The notes: a model not told the origin generated them from the letters alone. A stretch of DNA of 32,718 nucleotides from CAYUYV01 sp050331455 (GCA_050331455.1 JBHJGV010000092.1:1-32718), one strand, 5' to 3'. Shown: positions 16,680 through 24,421, counted from the stretch's first letter. Numbers and translations are program-made.

Positions 16680-17711
16680 TCAGGCCCGGTCCCACAAGTC
16701 CGGGATGTGAAAACCGAGCCAGCGGGTGAGGGCCGCATTCACATGGACGGGCTTTTCCTGGGCCATCCAGTGGCCCGACGGCACGACGGCTTCCGTCAGG
16801 GCGCGACAATAGGCGCGCATGGGCTCAGCGAAAGCCGAGTCCATGGTCTCGCAGGTGAAGTCATGGGCGCCGTGCAGGAACAGGACCGGCATGTCCAGGG
16901 TCCAACGGTGCCGGACGGTTTCCGCAAAGGCCTTGTTCGCGGGCGCGTTCATGTACCAGCTTCCCGGGCCGAAAAAGCCCGTGCGCGCCAAGGCCGCGGT
17001 GTAGCGGCTTTCATCTTCGGCGGTTAGCACGAGGGGATCGCGGGGCAGGGACGGCGCGGACGGTGCGCCCCTGAACCATCCGCCATGCGCGCGAACGAAG
17101 GCGAGGGGCGCGGGCTTGCCCCGGCCGTCCGGATTGCCGGACCGGAACAGCGCGCGCACGCTCGCGCCCGGATCGGCAGCGAAGCAGGCCTCGGCCGCCG
17201 CGAAATTCTCCCGATAGAAAAGCATATAGTCCCATTGTGCCACTGGAAACTGATCGTCCGGATACACCTTTTTGTCCGCGAGCGGGGCGGCCGTCTCCGG
17301 CGCGAGGCCTTCGGGCAAATAGGGGACGCAGAGTGAAGCAATGCCGTGACACCGCTCCGGATCGTGCTGGCCGATGGCCCAGACCACCGGCGACCCCCAG
17401 TCATGGCCCACCCAGACCGCCTTGTCCCGACCCAGGTGTTCGAGCAGCTCCATCATGTCATCGACACTGTGCCGAAGCATATAATCCTCATGCCGATCAT
17501 ATATGGATGAGCGTCCATAGCCTCGCATGTCCGGCGCCACGGCCCGGAAGCCCAGAGCGCCGAACACGGGAAGCTGATGGCGCCAAGAGATCGACAGTTC
17601 CGGCCACCCATGGACGAAAATGATCAAGGGGCCGTCCTCCGGCCCGCAGGCGAGATAGAAACTGGTGTGCCGATCGGTCCTGGCGATGTGCTCCGTTATC
17701 GGAAAAAGCAT
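16680..17711 (-). CDS. Alpha/beta hydrolase, probable epoxide hydrolase
   Basis: Epoxide hydrolases open epoxides to diols through an Asp nucleophile. In this 343-residue protein the oxyanion motif H-G-W-P is at 34-37 and the nucleophile elbow G-H-D-W-G has Asp104. The probable acid residue is Asp284 (H-G-A-H-D) and the catalytic base is His314 in S-G-H-W. A cap domain with several tyrosines lies between about 140 and 240, as in epoxide hydrolases. An Asp nucleophile also occurs in haloalkane dehalogenases, but H-G-W-P and the Tyr-rich cap favour epoxide hydrolase. The ATG at 17711 has a GAGGGA site at good spacing; in-frame upstream starts would add 59 unrelated residues. It stands alone, convergent with fliG and divergent from the LuxR-like sensor gene. 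The substrate is unknown. Confidence 0.85.
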   Translation of the reverse strand: MLFPITEHIARTDRHTSFYLACGPEDGPLIIFVHGWPELSISWRHQLPVFGALGFRAVAPDMRGYGRSSIYDRHEDYMLRHSVDDMMELLEHLGRDKAVWVGHDWGSPVVWAIGQHDPERCHGIASLCVPYLPEGLAPETAAPLADKKVYPDDQFPVAQWDYMLFYRENFAAAEACFAADPGASVRALFRSGNPDGRGKPAPLAFVRAHGGWFRGAPSAPSLPRDPLVLTAEDESRYTAALARTGFFGPGSWYMNAPANKAFAETVRHRWTLDMPVLFLHGAHDFTCETMDSAFAEPMRAYCRALTEAVVPSGHWMAQEKPVHVNAALTRWLGFHIPDLWDRA

Positions 17712-18015
17712 GACATTGTCCCTCGCAAGTGGCCGTGAGCCACGGTCGAAACAGCCGGTTCGGGGGAGGTGCTCGCAACCCGTTCGGACCCCTGATGGAT
17801 CAAACACGATCACCCGGACACGCGCCACACCCGCTTTCGCCCGGCCGAATGCGCCGGATGGCGTGGACATGGGCGACGCGGATCGCATAGAGCCCCATTC
17901 GAGCCTGTGCTAAAGATCTGGAGCGCTGCGGGGATCGTGATTTCCCAAGGCTGTCGCGGAGACGCTCCCGGGCCGTCCTCGCGCGTCTTTGGGATTGCTC
18001 GCTGATGGAGGGGAC
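17712..18015. promoter_or_regulatory. Divergent intergenic region, hydrolase / sensor protein
   Basis: About 300 bases between divergent start codons hold no convincing gene. A small hairpin (GTGGC/GCCAC, 17729-17743) lies in the leader of the hydrolase gene, and a GGAGGGG ribosome-binding site precedes the rightward gene. A mildly AT-richer patch occurs near 17905-17945. No named operator was recognised. Confidence 0.4.
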
Positions 18016-18918
18016 ATGGCCGATTTGACCAGCCTGATCAGTAACCTCTACGAGGCCGCCCTTGATGAAGAGGCCTGGGGCGGTGTGATGCGTACCCTCG
18101 AAGGGGCGTTCGGCGCCCATGTCTCGGCGCTCCATGTGGTGGGGCGCGGCTCGGATCTGATCCTTGAGTCCAACATCAATCCGGAGACCATGGCGCTTTA
18201 TCAGGCCCAATATTGGGCCCGGGATCCCTGGTTGAAAGCGGGCCAGGGGCTCCAGCCCGGCGCCGTGGCGACCGGGGCAAGCCTCTTCCCCCGGGACGAC
18301 TTCGATCCGGCCCATCGGCATGATATTTTGGATGCTGACGATATCGAGGACATCCTGACGGTTAAGACCCAGCTCGCACCGGACTGGCAGGGCTTCCTGT
18401 CAGTCTATCGGGGCAAGAAAAAGGGCCTCTTTCAGCATGGGGACATGAAGCGCATGGCGCGGATCGCGGGCCATGTGACCCGGGTGGTGCGAATCCGCGA
18501 AACCTTGGCGCTTCAGACCCAGACGGCTTTCGAACTCGATGAGGCCTTCTACCGGGTGCGCGTCGCATCCCTCCTGGTCAATGACGTGTTGCGCATATCC
18601 TGGAGCAACGAAAAGGGCGAGGCCCTGATCCGAGACCTTGGGCTGTCCCGCCGCCTCGCCGGAGAGTTTCCTTTTGGCACCGATGGGGAGGTCAACGCCA
18701 TCCAGGCGGCGGTGTTGAGTGCCATGCATCAGGAGCTGGGTTCCGAGTTGGTTATCCGGGGCACACGGACAGGGCGCGCCTTGCATGTCGAGATCGTGCC
18801 GCTCAGCGATCGCATTTACGAAAAGACCCTGCAGGGCCTGATCCCGGCCCGGGCCCGCCGACGCTGCTTGATGATGATCACGCCCGTCCCGGACCCCCGT
18901 TCGAACCCTGCCAGATGA
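18016..18918 (+). CDS. Sensor-like protein related to LuxR-type regulators, without DNA-binding domain
   Basis: The 300-residue protein resembles the N-terminal ligand or PAS/GAF-like sensor part of a group of alphaproteobacterial LuxR-type regulators. Its opening L-Y-E-A-A-L-D-x-x-x-W and the Y-W-x-R-D-P-W segment are typical of them. A second sensor-like part starts near residue 180 with A-F-E-L-D followed by a PAS-type stretch. In that group a helix-turn-helix domain of about 65 residues follows, but here the frame stops after M-M-I-T-P-V-P-D-P. Only 31 bases separate the stop from the next convergent gene, and no helix-turn-helix is readable in other frames. It may be a truncated regulator or a stand-alone sensor. 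The start at 18016 has a GGAGGGG site; an in-frame start at 17989 is less likely. Confidence 0.65.
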   Translation: MADLTSLISNLYEAALDEEAWGGVMRTLEGAFGAHVSALHVVGRGSDLILESNINPETMALYQAQYWARDPWLKAGQGLQPGAVATGASLFPRDDFDPAHRHDILDADDIEDILTVKTQLAPDWQGFLSVYRGKKKGLFQHGDMKRMARIAGHVTRVVRIRETLALQTQTAFELDEAFYRVRVASLLVNDVLRISWSNEKGEALIRDLGLSRRLAGEFPFGTDGEVNAIQAAVLSAMHQELGSELVIRGTRTGRALHVEIVPLSDRIYEKTLQGLIPARARRRCLMMITPVPDPRSNPAR

Positions 18919-18949
18919 TGCAACGTGATCAAGGCAGCGCTTTTTTCTT

Positions 18950-19795
18950 TCATGATCGCGGGACCAGCGGATCGCCGGCGAGAGCCTGGAGAAAGAGGGC
19001 GAGGGTCAGGGCGATCCAGAGGATGGTGCCGGTCCAGACCGTTGGGCGGGCCGGCAGGCCTGGAATGCGGTCGGCGATCAGCCCCAGGACGGGCAGGACC
19101 TGCATGGCGTGGGTGGCGAAGAAATGGGCCACGCGCAGATCCCCGACCTCGCGGGACCAGCCGACGAGCGGCAGGCCACTGACGTCGCTTGTCGCCGGGC
19201 CCACCCAATGGCCGCCATTGATGGACATGTAGCCGGCGACGATGAGAGTCAAAACGCCCGACACCAATAGCCCGAGGATCGCACCGAGGCGCAGGCCCGG
19301 GATCGTCTCCTCCGTGGCAGCATCGTCCGTCCGTCGCCAGATCAGGACACCGAGGATCATTGGCACCAGGACGAGTATCACCGCACCGAGGCCCATCAGA
19401 TTGTACATCAGGGCCTCGAAGGGGGTATCCAGATTGAAATGGGAGGCCCGCCCGCGTCCCGCCTGGGCCATGATGTAGACGATCTCAAAGATGAGCGCCG
19501 CGGTCACCACATAAGTGCCGGCCAGGAACACGAGGCTCGTCCGTGTCGATCGGATCACAAGCTGTGCCAACAGGGCGACGCTCATAAACTGGATAGCCAG
19601 GGAAACCTGAAACTTGATGGGTTTCAGCCAGACGCTGACCCCGTTGGTGGTGCGCTCGTCAATCCAGTAGGCTGGCAGTGTGCTGACAAACAGGGCGACC
19701 ATGAACAGGGCGCCGGCCATCCAGATCCGGGTCACCGGATCTGTGTCCAATTTCGGGAGGCGCTGCCCCATGTCTGGCTCCGCCACCCCGGTCAT
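18950..19795 (-). CDS. Uncharacterised seven-helix membrane protein
   Basis: The function is not recognised. The 281-residue protein has about seven hydrophobic helices (roughly 26-43, 64-81, 88-109, 133-152, 170-190, 226-242, 253-272). Segments that look conserved are W-L-K-P-I-K-F-Q (56-63), S-H-F-N-x-x-T-P (118-125), G-G-H-W-V-G (194-199) and R-V-A-H-F-F-A-T-H-A-M-Q (221-232). Several of the histidines (119, 196, 224, 229) sit at predicted helix ends, which could mean ligand or cofactor binding; this is speculation. The ATG at 19795 overlaps the stop of the ABA4-like gene by 4 bases, so the two are co-translated. Longer in-frame starts would run through that gene and are rejected. Confidence 0.75.
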   Translation of the reverse strand: MTGVAEPDMGQRLPKLDTDPVTRIWMAGALFMVALFVSTLPAYWIDERTTNGVSVWLKPIKFQVSLAIQFMSVALLAQLVIRSTRTSLVFLAGTYVVTAALIFEIVYIMAQAGRGRASHFNLDTPFEALMYNLMGLGAVILVLVPMILGVLIWRRTDDAATEETIPGLRLGAILGLLVSGVLTLIVAGYMSINGGHWVGPATSDVSGLPLVGWSREVGDLRVAHFFATHAMQVLPVLGLIADRIPGLPARPTVWTGTILWIALTLALFLQALAGDPLVPRS

Positions 19796-20241
19796 GGCCG
19801 CCCCTCCCGCGCTGCCCGCAGCGCTGCGGCACCATGGGCGGCCTTGAAAACCAGAAACAGCACGAGTCCGACGGGCCCGAACAGGAAGGTGGCCAGCAGG
19901 ATCGGGATCTGGATTAACCGGGTGATGCCCAGGGCATCGGCCTGGCGAGCGATCCATGCGCCCACGAACAGATCGAAGGCCAGGTAATGCACCCATCCGG
20001 CCACGAGCACGTGAGGGTTCTCGAAAAGGGCGCGCACGCTGTCCAGGGTGCTGTAGCCGCCGCCTTCGACGCTGAAAAAGTTTACAAACATCAAGCCGCC
20101 GTAACCCAGTCCGAGGGCAAACGGAATGATGTATTGGGGGACGAAGAACAGCCAGTCGTATCGCCGAGGCCCGAAAACCAGAATGAGCCATCCAACAAGA
20201 GCGATCTGGTTGGCAAGACCGAATAGGGTCTCCGGTGTCAT
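19792..20241 (-). CDS. ABA4-like (DUF4281) membrane protein
   Basis: The protein belongs to the ABA4-like family, named after the Arabidopsis protein required for neoxanthin formation; the bacterial members have no established function. The 149-residue length is typical, with about four membrane helices. The diagnostic segment W-V-H-Y-L-A-F-D-L-F-V-G-A-W-I-A-R is at about residues 83-99, and a later F-L-F-G-P-V-G-L segment is also characteristic. The start has an AGGAGGCG site 4-7 bases upstream. It is the first gene of a leftward two-gene unit with the seven-helix protein. Confidence 0.88.
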   Translation of the reverse strand: MTPETLFGLANQIALVGWLILVFGPRRYDWLFFVPQYIIPFALGLGYGGLMFVNFFSVEGGGYSTLDSVRALFENPHVLVAGWVHYLAFDLFVGAWIARQADALGITRLIQIPILLATFLFGPVGLVLFLVFKAAHGAAALRAAREGRP

Positions 20242-20515
20242 GGACGCCTCCTTTTTATGTCACTGACCGTTCCATGAAGAGGGGGAGGCCAGCGGGGCGC
20301 TCCGCCAAGCTGAACGTTACGCAAACAGATGCAACTTGATTACAGGCGAGGCCCGTCGGGCTCAAGGTGGTCTGCTCCTGCCGGGCCAAGACCGGCCCCC
20401 GTTCAAGACCAGCGTTCCGGGGCGTTACCTTGCTCGCCTTGGCGCCCATGGGATAAGCGTGAGGAAACAGCGGACCAATGAGGTCTGCGGCGGGGCGCAA
20501 CGGGGAGACACTCAA
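20242..20515. promoter_or_regulatory. Divergent intergenic region, ABA4-like / homocysteine methyltransferase
   Basis: The 274-base gap holds promoters for both sides and possibly a leader for the methyltransferase. Short GC-rich inverted repeats are visible (GCCCG-T-CGGGC near 20348-20360; GGGCC/GGCCC near 20382-20398). No known SAM, SAH or cobalamin riboswitch consensus could be matched by eye. Confidence 0.4.
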
Positions 20516-21382
20516 GTGTCATTTATATTGCTTGACGGCGGGATGGGCCAGGAACTTGTCCGGCGGCTGGGCCAACCGGCGACGCCGCTCTGGTCCGTCG
20601 ATGTCATCCGGGACCGTCCCGATCTGGTGACGGCGGCGCATGGCGACTTCCTGCGTGCCGGCGCCGACGTCATCACCCTGAGCAGTTACTCGGCGACGCC
20701 GTCCCGATTGGCCGGGGCCGGGCGGGAAGGCGAATTCGAATCCCTGCAGGCGGCGGCCCTTGCCGCCGCGCGGCGCGCCCGGGATGAGGTGACGTCGAAG
20801 GCCTTGATCGCCGGCTGCCTGCCGCCGCTGCCCGGCAGCTATCGTCCTGAGGATCGCTTCAACGCCCGGGAGACGACGGCGGAATATGAAAGGATCGTTG
20901 CCGCCCAGGCCGACGGGGTCGATCTGTTTCTGTGCGAAACCCTGCCGTCCGTCGATGAAGCGCGTCTTGCCACCCGCGCTGCCCGGCGGGCCGGCAAACC
21001 GGTCTGGACCGCATTGACCGTGGACGAGCATGACGGCCGCATCCTGCGCTCCGGCGAGACGGTGGCCCAGGCGACCGCAGCCGCCTTGGAGGAAGGCGCA
21101 GACGCGGTGCTGATCAATTGCTCGCCCCCCGAGGCCGTGACCATCGCCCTGCAAATCGTGTTGGAAAGGGCGCCCGTGGCCGGGGCCTATGCCAACGGGT
21201 TTCGTACCGTGGCGCCGCTGAAAGCGGCCGGAACCGTCGATGCGCTTGAAGCCCGCGAGGACCTCAGCCCGGACGGTTATGCCGACCTGGCCACGGCCTG
21301 GGCCAAGGCGGGGGCAACCATCATCGGCGGCTGTTGCGAGATCAGTCCGGCCCATATCAATGCGATTCACCGCCGCCGCTAG
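20516..21382 (+). CDS. Homocysteine S-methyltransferase family protein
   Basis: These zinc enzymes move a methyl group from a donor such as S-methylmethionine or betaine to homocysteine, giving methionine. The 288-residue protein begins with the family pattern L-L-D-G-G-M-G (5-11), continues with a TIM-barrel-like alternation, and carries the zinc cysteines Cys202 (N-C-S) and Cys273-Cys274 (G-G-C-C). A GTG start at 20516 is chosen because it sits 7 bases after GGGGAGA and puts the conserved motif at the usual N-terminal position; upstream in-frame codons encode no family sequence. The length fits single-domain MmuM-type enzymes. The methyl donor cannot be told from sequence. Confidence 0.9.
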   Translation: MSFILLDGGMGQELVRRLGQPATPLWSVDVIRDRPDLVTAAHGDFLRAGADVITLSSYSATPSRLAGAGREGEFESLQAAALAAARRARDEVTSKALIAGCLPPLPGSYRPEDRFNARETTAEYERIVAAQADGVDLFLCETLPSVDEARLATRAARRAGKPVWTALTVDEHDGRILRSGETVAQATAAALEEGADAVLINCSPPEAVTIALQIVLERAPVAGAYANGFRTVAPLKAAGTVDALEAREDLSPDGYADLATAWAKAGATIIGGCCEISPAHINAIHRRR

Positions 21383-21466
21383 TCCGGTTTGAGCATTGGG
21401 GTACTGAACAACGCAACGGTCGTGGGTTTTCGAAAGCAGTCAAAAGCCACACCAAAAAAGTCATTA

Positions 21467-21490
21467 TGTGTGCAATGTTTTGAGCACACA
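21467..21490. promoter_or_regulatory. Perfect dyad TGTGTGC-N10-GCACACA upstream of antiporter gene
   Basis: A perfect 7-base inverted repeat with a 10-base AT-rich spacer lies 79 bases before the antiporter start. The spacing between half-site centres (17 bases, near two helical turns) fits a dimeric regulator. A second short palindrome, GCTTTG-GAA-CAAAGC (21514-21528), lies between it and the gene. The binding protein is unknown, and the dyad could instead be an RNA hairpin. Confidence 0.5.
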
Positions 21491-21568
21491 GCATGTGGCC
21501 CGCCCCCGTCCGTGCTTTGGAACAAAGCGCTCTGTTTCGTGTTTTCCAAAATGGGAGAAGGGAGCGGC

Positions 21569-22597
21569 ATGCTGTCTGATATCTCGATTGAAGGTCTGGT
21601 CGGTGTTTTTTCCGCAGCGGCCCTTATTGTGCTCCTGGCGGGCACGGCCCTGACCCGCCTTGCCGACCGGTTTGCAGACATCACCGGATTGGGGGAGGCC
21701 TTGACCGGCGCCATTCTGCTCGGCGCCATGACGTCCCTGGCCGGCAGCGTGACCTCGATTGTCGCGGCCATGGACGGGCGGGCGGATCTCGCCGTGTCGA
21801 ACGCCGTCGGGGGTATCGCGGCGCAGACGGCGTTTTTGGCTGTCGCGGACATCGCCTATCGAAAAGTCAATCTGGAGCACGCCGCCACATCCGTGGAAAA
21901 CATGATCAGCGGTTGCCTCCTCATTGGCATGCTGAGCGTCGTCATGCTGGCGTCCCATACACCGCCTTTTTCCGTGCTGGGCATTCATCCGGCGACAATC
22001 ATTCTGTTTGCCGCCTATATCGGGGGCTTGAGGATCGTGTCCCAGGCCCGGCGCAGCCCCATGTGGAAGCCGGTCGAAACATCGCATACCCGGATCGACA
22101 CGCCCGACGAGCCGCCACGCTCCGGAGCCCCGTTATGGCGCTTCGGTCTGGCGGTGCTGGCCCTGGGTGTCGTGGTCGGCGTGGCGGGGGGCATCATTGC
22201 CCAGACGGCCGGCCTCCTCGTGGATCGAACGGGACTGAGCGCCGGCTTTGTCGGCACGGCCTTCACGGCGGTGGCCACGTCTCTGCCGGAACTCGTGACA
22301 ACCGTCGCCGCGGTGCGTCGGGGGGCACTGACCTTGGCCGTTGCCGGCATTCTGGGAGGAAACAGTTTTGATGTGCTGTTCATTGCCTTTTCGGACATTG
22401 CCTACCGGTCGGGCTCGGTCTACCACGCCATCGGGCCGCAACAGTTTTTCATCGCCATGCTCGGGATCGTGATGACGGCGATTCTTCTGATTGGTCTTCT
22501 GCACCGGGAGCGCCATGGCATCGGCAATATCGGCTTTGAAAGTGCCGCCCTGCTGGGGGCCTATCTCGCAGGCCTTGCGGTTTTGACCTTGGTTTGA
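21569..22597 (+). CDS. Sodium/calcium exchanger-like membrane protein
   Basis: The 342-residue protein has about ten hydrophobic helices and the two alpha repeats of the Ca2+/cation antiporter superfamily. The second repeat is textbook: A-T-S-L-P-E-L at 236-242 and G-G-N-S-F-D at 263-268, with Glu241 and Asp268 at positions that bind ions in characterised exchangers. The first repeat is altered: T-S-L-A-G replaces T-S-L-P-E at 55-59, and the later conserved Asn is Gln86. A hydrophilic loop (about 160-190) joins the halves. The ATG at 21569 follows AGAAGGGAG; an in-frame ATG at 21551 is possible. It probably moves a cation across the inner membrane, but the ion and mechanism may differ from standard exchangers. 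Confidence 0.85.
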   Translation: MLSDISIEGLVGVFSAAALIVLLAGTALTRLADRFADITGLGEALTGAILLGAMTSLAGSVTSIVAAMDGRADLAVSNAVGGIAAQTAFLAVADIAYRKVNLEHAATSVENMISGCLLIGMLSVVMLASHTPPFSVLGIHPATIILFAAYIGGLRIVSQARRSPMWKPVETSHTRIDTPDEPPRSGAPLWRFGLAVLALGVVVGVAGGIIAQTAGLLVDRTGLSAGFVGTAFTAVATSLPELVTTVAAVRRGALTLAVAGILGGNSFDVLFIAFSDIAYRSGSVYHAIGPQQFFIAMLGIVMTAILLIGLLHRERHGIGNIGFESAALLGAYLAGLAVLTLV

Positions 22598-22682
22598 CCG
22601 CGGGTCAGGGCCCCCTATCGCCGAGGCTGGCCTTGCCCGGAGTGACGGCGGATACAGAAATTGTGGGCGAAGGATGCGTGTT

Positions 22683-23195
22683 ATGAGAACGAAAGACTGC
22701 GCGACGGTATCCTTGAACACCGCACCAATGGGCGCGGTCGGGCTTTTGACCCTCGTTTTGAGTGGCTCCATGCTGTGGGCCGGGCCGTCGTGGACGGCGC
22801 AGGGCGTCGGTGAGGCGACCCTCACGCTCACGGCCAGGGTCTCCGGCATGGAGCAGCCTGGCGGAACCATCAAGGCCGCCCTTTTCGACATCGCAGCCGC
22901 TTTTCCCGATGGGGAGGCCCTGAAGACGGCATCGCTCGCCCGGGATGGCAAAGGTCCGGTGAGCGTGGTGTTTTCAGACCTGCCCCCGGGCTCCTATGCG
23001 ATCAGTGCGTTCCACGATGCCAATGATAATGGCACATTCGATCAGGGCCTGTTCGGCATTCCCCACGAGCGCTATGGTTTTTCCAACAATCCAAGTGACG
23101 GCTTATCCGCGCCGTCGTTTGAAGAGGCGCGGATCAGTCTTTCGGACGATCTGACCATTGAGATCGTTTTGGTCGGTCCCACATCCGATGATTGA
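22683..23195 (+). CDS. Secreted DUF2141 domain protein
   Basis: A 170-residue protein with a long N-terminal export signal (hydrophobic core about 17-33) and one DUF2141 domain from about 45 to the end. The domain shows the family features L-P-P-G-x-Y-A-I-S-A-F-H-D-x-N-x-N-G near 100-117 and G-I-P-x-E-R-Y-G-F-S-N-N at about 125-136. The acidic D-x-N-D-N-G-x-F-D loop could bind calcium; this is suggestive only. The role of the family is unknown, and it is predicted to be periplasmic or outer-surface. GAAGG lies 9 bases before the ATG at 22683; an ATG at 22674 is too close to that site. Confidence 0.88.
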   Translation: MRTKDCATVSLNTAPMGAVGLLTLVLSGSMLWAGPSWTAQGVGEATLTLTARVSGMEQPGGTIKAALFDIAAAFPDGEALKTASLARDGKGPVSVVFSDLPPGSYAISAFHDANDNGTFDQGLFGIPHERYGFSNNPSDGLSAPSFEEARISLSDDLTIEIVLVGPTSDD

Positions 23196-23360
23196 TCCTT
23201 GGGGCGGTGCTGATTGTTATCGATGTTCACCGTGGGAACGGAGGCGGCCGGAATGCCGAGCGTCTCCACAAAGGGAGAGATCGGCACGGAGCCGCCGGGG
23301 GTGCGGATCAGGATCGGTTCGACCCCATAGAGCGTGCGCAGACACGCCCACGCCATGCGC
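23192..23360 (-). pseudogene. Remnant of an M20-family metallopeptidase gene (C-terminal fragment)
   Basis: In one minus-strand frame the region reads as the C-terminal end of an M20 (ArgE/DapE/carboxypeptidase-type) peptidase. A L-Y-G-V-E-P-I-L-I-R segment is followed by G-G-S-V-P-I-S-P-F, L-G-I-P-A and then V-N-I-D-N-N-Q-H, which matches the family dimerisation/metal-site order. The resemblance stops after the last His, where the frame runs antisense into the DUF2141 gene. No matching catalytic half is found upstream in any frame. It is therefore a decayed, truncated fragment. Confidence 0.7.
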
Positions 23361-23606
23361 CCGGCCGGCGCCATGGAGCACCCGCGCAAGACCGGCGCTC
23401 ATGCGGCCCATGGGCAGGCCCGGTGACGGCGATCCTGGCGAGCGACGGCATTGATCCCCACGGCATTGATCGCCAAGACATGAAGTGTCGCACCCGGCGA
23501 TGCACCGATTTTCGACCTTTTCCCATTTTGTTAAACCGGTCCGGCCCGGCCCGGGGCCGCAGTGGCGCGGGCGGGTCGGCGCAGGCAACAAACGGAGACG
23601 TGCACC
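23361..23606. other. Non-coding gap with a 15-base tandem repeat
   Basis: With the peptidase remnant, about 410 bases between the DUF2141 gene and the methyltransferase lack an intact gene. A 15-base unit starting ACGGCATTGATC occurs twice in tandem (23445-23459 and 23460-23474, one mismatch). An AT-richer patch near 23507-23535 probably holds the methyltransferase promoter, and a GGAG ribosome-binding site is at about 23594-23597. Confidence 0.5.
23445..23474. repeat. Two-copy 15-base tandem repeat
   Basis: Two adjacent copies of a 15-base unit beginning ACGGCATTGATC differ at one base. It lies in degraded, non-coding DNA next to the M20 peptidase remnant and looks like a slippage duplication. 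Confidence 0.75.
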
Positions 23607-24323
23607 ATGGCGGGCAAAACCCGGAACGATCCCACGATCTACAACACCGCAGCCGAACAGTGGTGGTCGGATGAAATTCGGTGGGTGCGGACGTTAAAAA
23701 ATCTGGTGCCGGCCCGCCTCCGGTGGTTCGAGGCTCACGTGCAATGGCCCGGAAAATCCGTCCTCGATCTGGGCTGCGCCGGTGGGTTCATGGCCGAAGC
23801 CATGGCCGCCGAAGGGGCCCATGTCACGGGGATCGACCCGGCCGAGCGTGCCCTTGAGGCCGCGCGAGCACACGCCGGCCAATCCGGCTATGACATTCGC
23901 TATGACGTGGGGGTCGGTGAGTCGTTGCCCTATGATGACGGGGTATTCGATTACGTCGTATGCGTCGATGTGCTGGAACACGTGTCGGACCTTCAACAGG
24001 TCCTTGCGGAAATCAATCGTGTTCTGAAACCTGGGGGTCTTTTCCTGTACGACACAATCAATCGGACGCTGGCGGCCCGCCTGGCCGCCATTACGGTGGC
24101 GGAAGATGTGCTGCGCATCCTGCCGCAGGGCACACATGATCCCGATCTGTTCATCAAGCCGTCGGAAATGGCGAAAACGTTGAAGACCGTCGGCCTGACC
24201 CCCGGCCCGATGCAAGGGCTCGGTCCCCGCGGAATCAATTTACGGGGCGATCTGATCTTCGGAACGGTCCCATTGAAGGCCGTGATCTATATGGGTGTAG
24301 CGTCGAAGTCGGCTGATCCTTGA
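23607..24323 (+). CDS. UbiG-like SAM-dependent O-methyltransferase
   Basis: The 238-residue class I methyltransferase is closest in pattern to UbiG, which performs both O-methylations in ubiquinone synthesis. Visible features are A-x-x-W-W near residues 15-20, the SAM-binding V-L-D-L-G-C-A-G-G (52-60), an acidic D77, and D-V-L-E-H-V (121-126). L-K-P-G-G (140-144) is followed by the UbiG-like D-T-I-N-R and the R-I-L-P-Q-G-T-H-D segment with its following K-P-S-E-M. The sequence departs from standard UbiG in places (for example C-A-G-G for C-G-G-G), so a paralogue with another substrate is possible. ATG at 23607 is 9 bases after GGAG. It stands alone, convergent with the gene of unknown function at 24510-25025. 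Confidence 0.82.
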   Translation: MAGKTRNDPTIYNTAAEQWWSDEIRWVRTLKNLVPARLRWFEAHVQWPGKSVLDLGCAGGFMAEAMAAEGAHVTGIDPAERALEAARAHAGQSGYDIRYDVGVGESLPYDDGVFDYVVCVDVLEHVSDLQQVLAEINRVLKPGGLFLYDTINRTLAARLAAITVAEDVLRILPQGTHDPDLFIKPSEMAKTLKTVGLTPGPMQGLGPRGINLRGDLIFGTVPLKAVIYMGVASKSADP

Positions 24324-24333
24324 GCAGATCAGC
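24312..24333 (+). terminator. Candidate terminator of the UbiG-like gene
   Basis: A perfect 7-base inverted repeat GCTGATC/GATCAGC with an 8-base loop overlaps the gene's stop codon and is followed by a short T-containing stretch (GACGCTTTCTTG). It is a plausible but weak intrinsic terminator. Confidence 0.5.
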
Positions 24334-24421
24334 GACGCTTTCTTGAGCGGCGTGTGGACAACTGCCACGCGATCAGCACTGTGGTTGTATGAACACGCAC
24401 AGTCATGGGGATGGGGATACG

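Noticed and set aside
18919..18949. Frameshifted helix-turn-helix after the LuxR-like sensor
   Set aside because: No helix-turn-helix residues are readable in any plus-strand frame before the next gene's end, so domain absence is more likely than a frameshift.
18950..20191. Longer version of the seven-helix protein starting inside the ABA4-like gene
   Set aside because: The extra 132 residues read out of frame through the ABA4-like gene; the ATG at 19795 with a 4-base overlap is the normal coupled start.
20242..20515. Possible methionine-related riboswitch before the homocysteine methyltransferase
   Set aside because: GC-rich inverted repeats are present, but no SAM-II, SAH or cobalamin core sequence could be matched. 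A covariance-model search would decide.
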